Shown one piece after another: positions 62,893 to 64,000 of a stretch of 64,000 nt of DNA. Position 1 is the stretch's first letter; every line of letters starts with the position of its first letter. The DNA lies in the NCBI GenBank assembly GCA_028285265.1, contig JANQPX010000033.1, positions 62,001-126,000 of the forward strand. The letters are read 5' to 3'. Both the position numbers and the translations under genes were made by a program. This DNA comes from Geminicoccaceae bacterium. GTDB taxonomy: Bacteria; Pseudomonadota; Alphaproteobacteria; Geminicoccales; Geminicoccaceae. The notes beneath the pieces are model-generated. The model made no database searches. It was not told where the DNA came from and worked only from the letters and a program-made list of their open reading frames with translations.

Positions 62893-64000
62893 TGCACTTC
62901 TCCGCGCAAGAACACGCCACCGAGATCGTCTCTTGGTGCATCAGAGACACCGGCTGCGTTTGTCGACAAGCGATCACCTTCACGCAGCATGATCGCCGCG
63001 GTATCTGAGACCAGTTCCTTTTGGATGCGCGCTTCGAACATGAAGGCGTTGATCTCGCGCTCGAGCTCTTCCAACGCGGAGTCGATCGCAGTGAGAGCGT
63101 TGGCGTTTGAGGAGACTTGCGGCACTTTTCGTCCGGAATAAAGAAGGCGACGTACACTAAGTGCCTGCTCCACCGTTCGAGCGGTAGCGATGTCACCAGC
63201 AAGCCGGCCTATGAGCACCGCTCGATCCTGAGCGTCTTCCACAAGGCTGAGTGTCGAAATCAATTGCGGAGTCACGGCAACGCTTGCTGCCGAGACGTTC
63301 TCCAGCGTCTCGAGATCGACCTGACCGCCTTGCACCAAAATGGCAGCAAGCTCTTCATCAATGACCTGACGTTCCGCAGCATAGCTCGGTGCCAGACCCA
63401 CACCTGACGTCGTCGTGGATGAGCAGCCTTCACAAACTTGAATGATCTGATCGCCAAGCACGCTGACCGCAAACTCGCCAGCGTCTGCAGGGGTCGGGAA
63501 CAGCTCTGGCAAGCGAACTCCGGGGGCAACTGGAGGAGCGCCTTCCGACGTTACGGACTGGCCGAGGATCAGATTGTAGCCCGCCTGCACAACCTCTCGA
63601 ATGACCTCAACAGGCTCTTGATCGATACCTGCCCTTCGTTCGTCATCGATCCAGACGAACCCTTCATTGCCGTTGATCGTCGCAACTTCTTCTTCGGCAG
63701 CAACAGCATCCGCATCATCTTCATTGATAAGACGTTGATAAGTCCCGCGCTTTGCAACCGCTACCCAATCTTCGAACGGATTGCGGCCGTTTGCGGAGTC
63801 TTCCACGATGCGCTCACAAGACTTTATGGAGATATCGTAGAGCTGCTTGGCACTGGAGAGCGCACCTTGAAAGTGCTCGTAGAGCCCGGGATTGGCGCGC
63901 TGCAGAATGATCGCGGGCAATGCGGCGATCGCCTCGGTCGCAGCCAGCACGAGTAATTCGTCCAACTGATCGAACCCATCGGAAATTTGCCCAAGTGTGT
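62889..64000 (-). CDS. ICE protein of the PFL_4711 family, 5'-truncated by the window edge
   Basis: At least 369 residues are visible. The frame continues past the right edge, so the start lies outside (the TTG at 63965 is internal). The sequence LPAIILQRANPGLYEHFQGA, the Cys in IKSCERIVEDSANGRNPFED, a Cys pair in IIQVCEGCSS and a long helical C-terminal half match my memory of the conserved PFL_4711 proteins of integrating conjugative elements. These are exported components of the type IV secretion apparatus. It is first of the visible transfer genes, overlapping the small membrane protein gene by 4 bases. Confidence 0.78.
   Translation of the reverse strand, partial: TLGQISDGFDQLDELLVLAATEAIAALPAIILQRANPGLYEHFQGALSSAKQLYDISIKSCERIVEDSANGRNPFEDWVAVAKRGTYQRLINEDDADAVAAEEEVATINGNEGFVWIDDERRAGIDQEPVEVIREVVQAGYNLILGQSVTSEGAPPVAPGVRLPELFPTPADAGEFAVSVLGDQIIQVCEGCSSTTTSGVGLAPSYAAERQVIDEELAAILVQGGQVDLETLENVSAASVAVTPQLISTLSLVEDAQDRAVLIGRLAGDIATARTVEQALSVRRLLYSGRKVPQVSSNANALTAIDSALEELEREINAFMFEARIQKELVSDTAAIMLREGDRLSTNAAGVSDAPRDDLGGVFLRGEVQ

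Noticed and set aside
1..64000. CRISPR arrays, tRNA or rRNA genes, riboswitches
   Set aside because: Looked for along the window by eye. No regularly spaced direct repeats, tRNA-like arms with T-loop, rRNA stretches or known riboswitch cores were recognised. An automated scan would be more sensitive.

Overview
The window reads as chromosome of a moderately GC-rich alphaproteobacterium. The evidence is an frcBCA/frcK fructose locus of the rhizobial type, HmrR/CueR-like copper control, several LysR, TetR and ROK regulators, and many SDR, DMT and flavoprotein genes for catabolism. It is a mosaic: ordinary metabolic operons separated by decayed intergenic stretches, insertion-sequence remnants, one defence-type block and the edge of an integrative conjugative element (ICE).

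0-15 kb: the 3' part of a threonyl-tRNA synthetase gene; an IS5-type transposase remnant; the fructose transporter frcBCA (minus strand) divergent from a ROK regulator and frcK; a glutathione transferase; a flavoprotein/permease pair; an iron-type alcohol dehydrogenase; a YihU-like hydroxyacid dehydrogenase; and an overlapping hisI-ribD pair. Two 21-bp sites differing at only 3 positions lie before hisI and upstream of the flavoprotein/permease pair. They look like Zur (zinc-uptake regulator) operators. The HisI copy lacks one of the canonical zinc cysteines. Together this suggests a zinc-limitation regulon.

15-32 kb: a gene-poor 1.2-kb stretch, then a SnoaL-like protein, an SMC-like ATPase, a DsrE protein, a LysE exporter, two composite GGDEF-EAL proteins (one following a small molybdopterin-fold secreted protein), an SDR, and a four-gene amine-catabolism locus (TetR-MttB divergent from cupin-FAD oxidoreductase). 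YHS-domain and ClbS/DfsB-type proteins follow.

32.5-42.3 kb: an accessory block that is visibly AT-rich. It holds a pentapeptide-repeat membrane protein, a NACHT NTPase and a DUF4062-STAND-TPR protein. These are bounded or separated by three decayed IS3-family ends, two of which form a 40-bp inverted repeat. A frameshifted Fic gene follows. The architecture is that of an anti-phage defence island and is the most interesting part of the window.

42.5-59.3 kb: PPK2, an NmrA-like reductase with divergent LysR, a hydantoinase/oxoprolinase HyuA-HyuB pair, a multi-pass membrane protein, a gamma-glutamyltransferase, the copA-cueR copper pair with two nearly identical MerR-type promoters, an SDR, a DMT exporter and a divergent LysR.

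59.3-64 kb: conjugation genes of the MPF-G/PFGI-1 ICE type on the minus strand: a TraI_2-like protein, TraG_N, a small membrane protein, and a PFL_4711-family protein that runs off the window. No tRNA, rRNA, CRISPR array or riboswitch was recognised.
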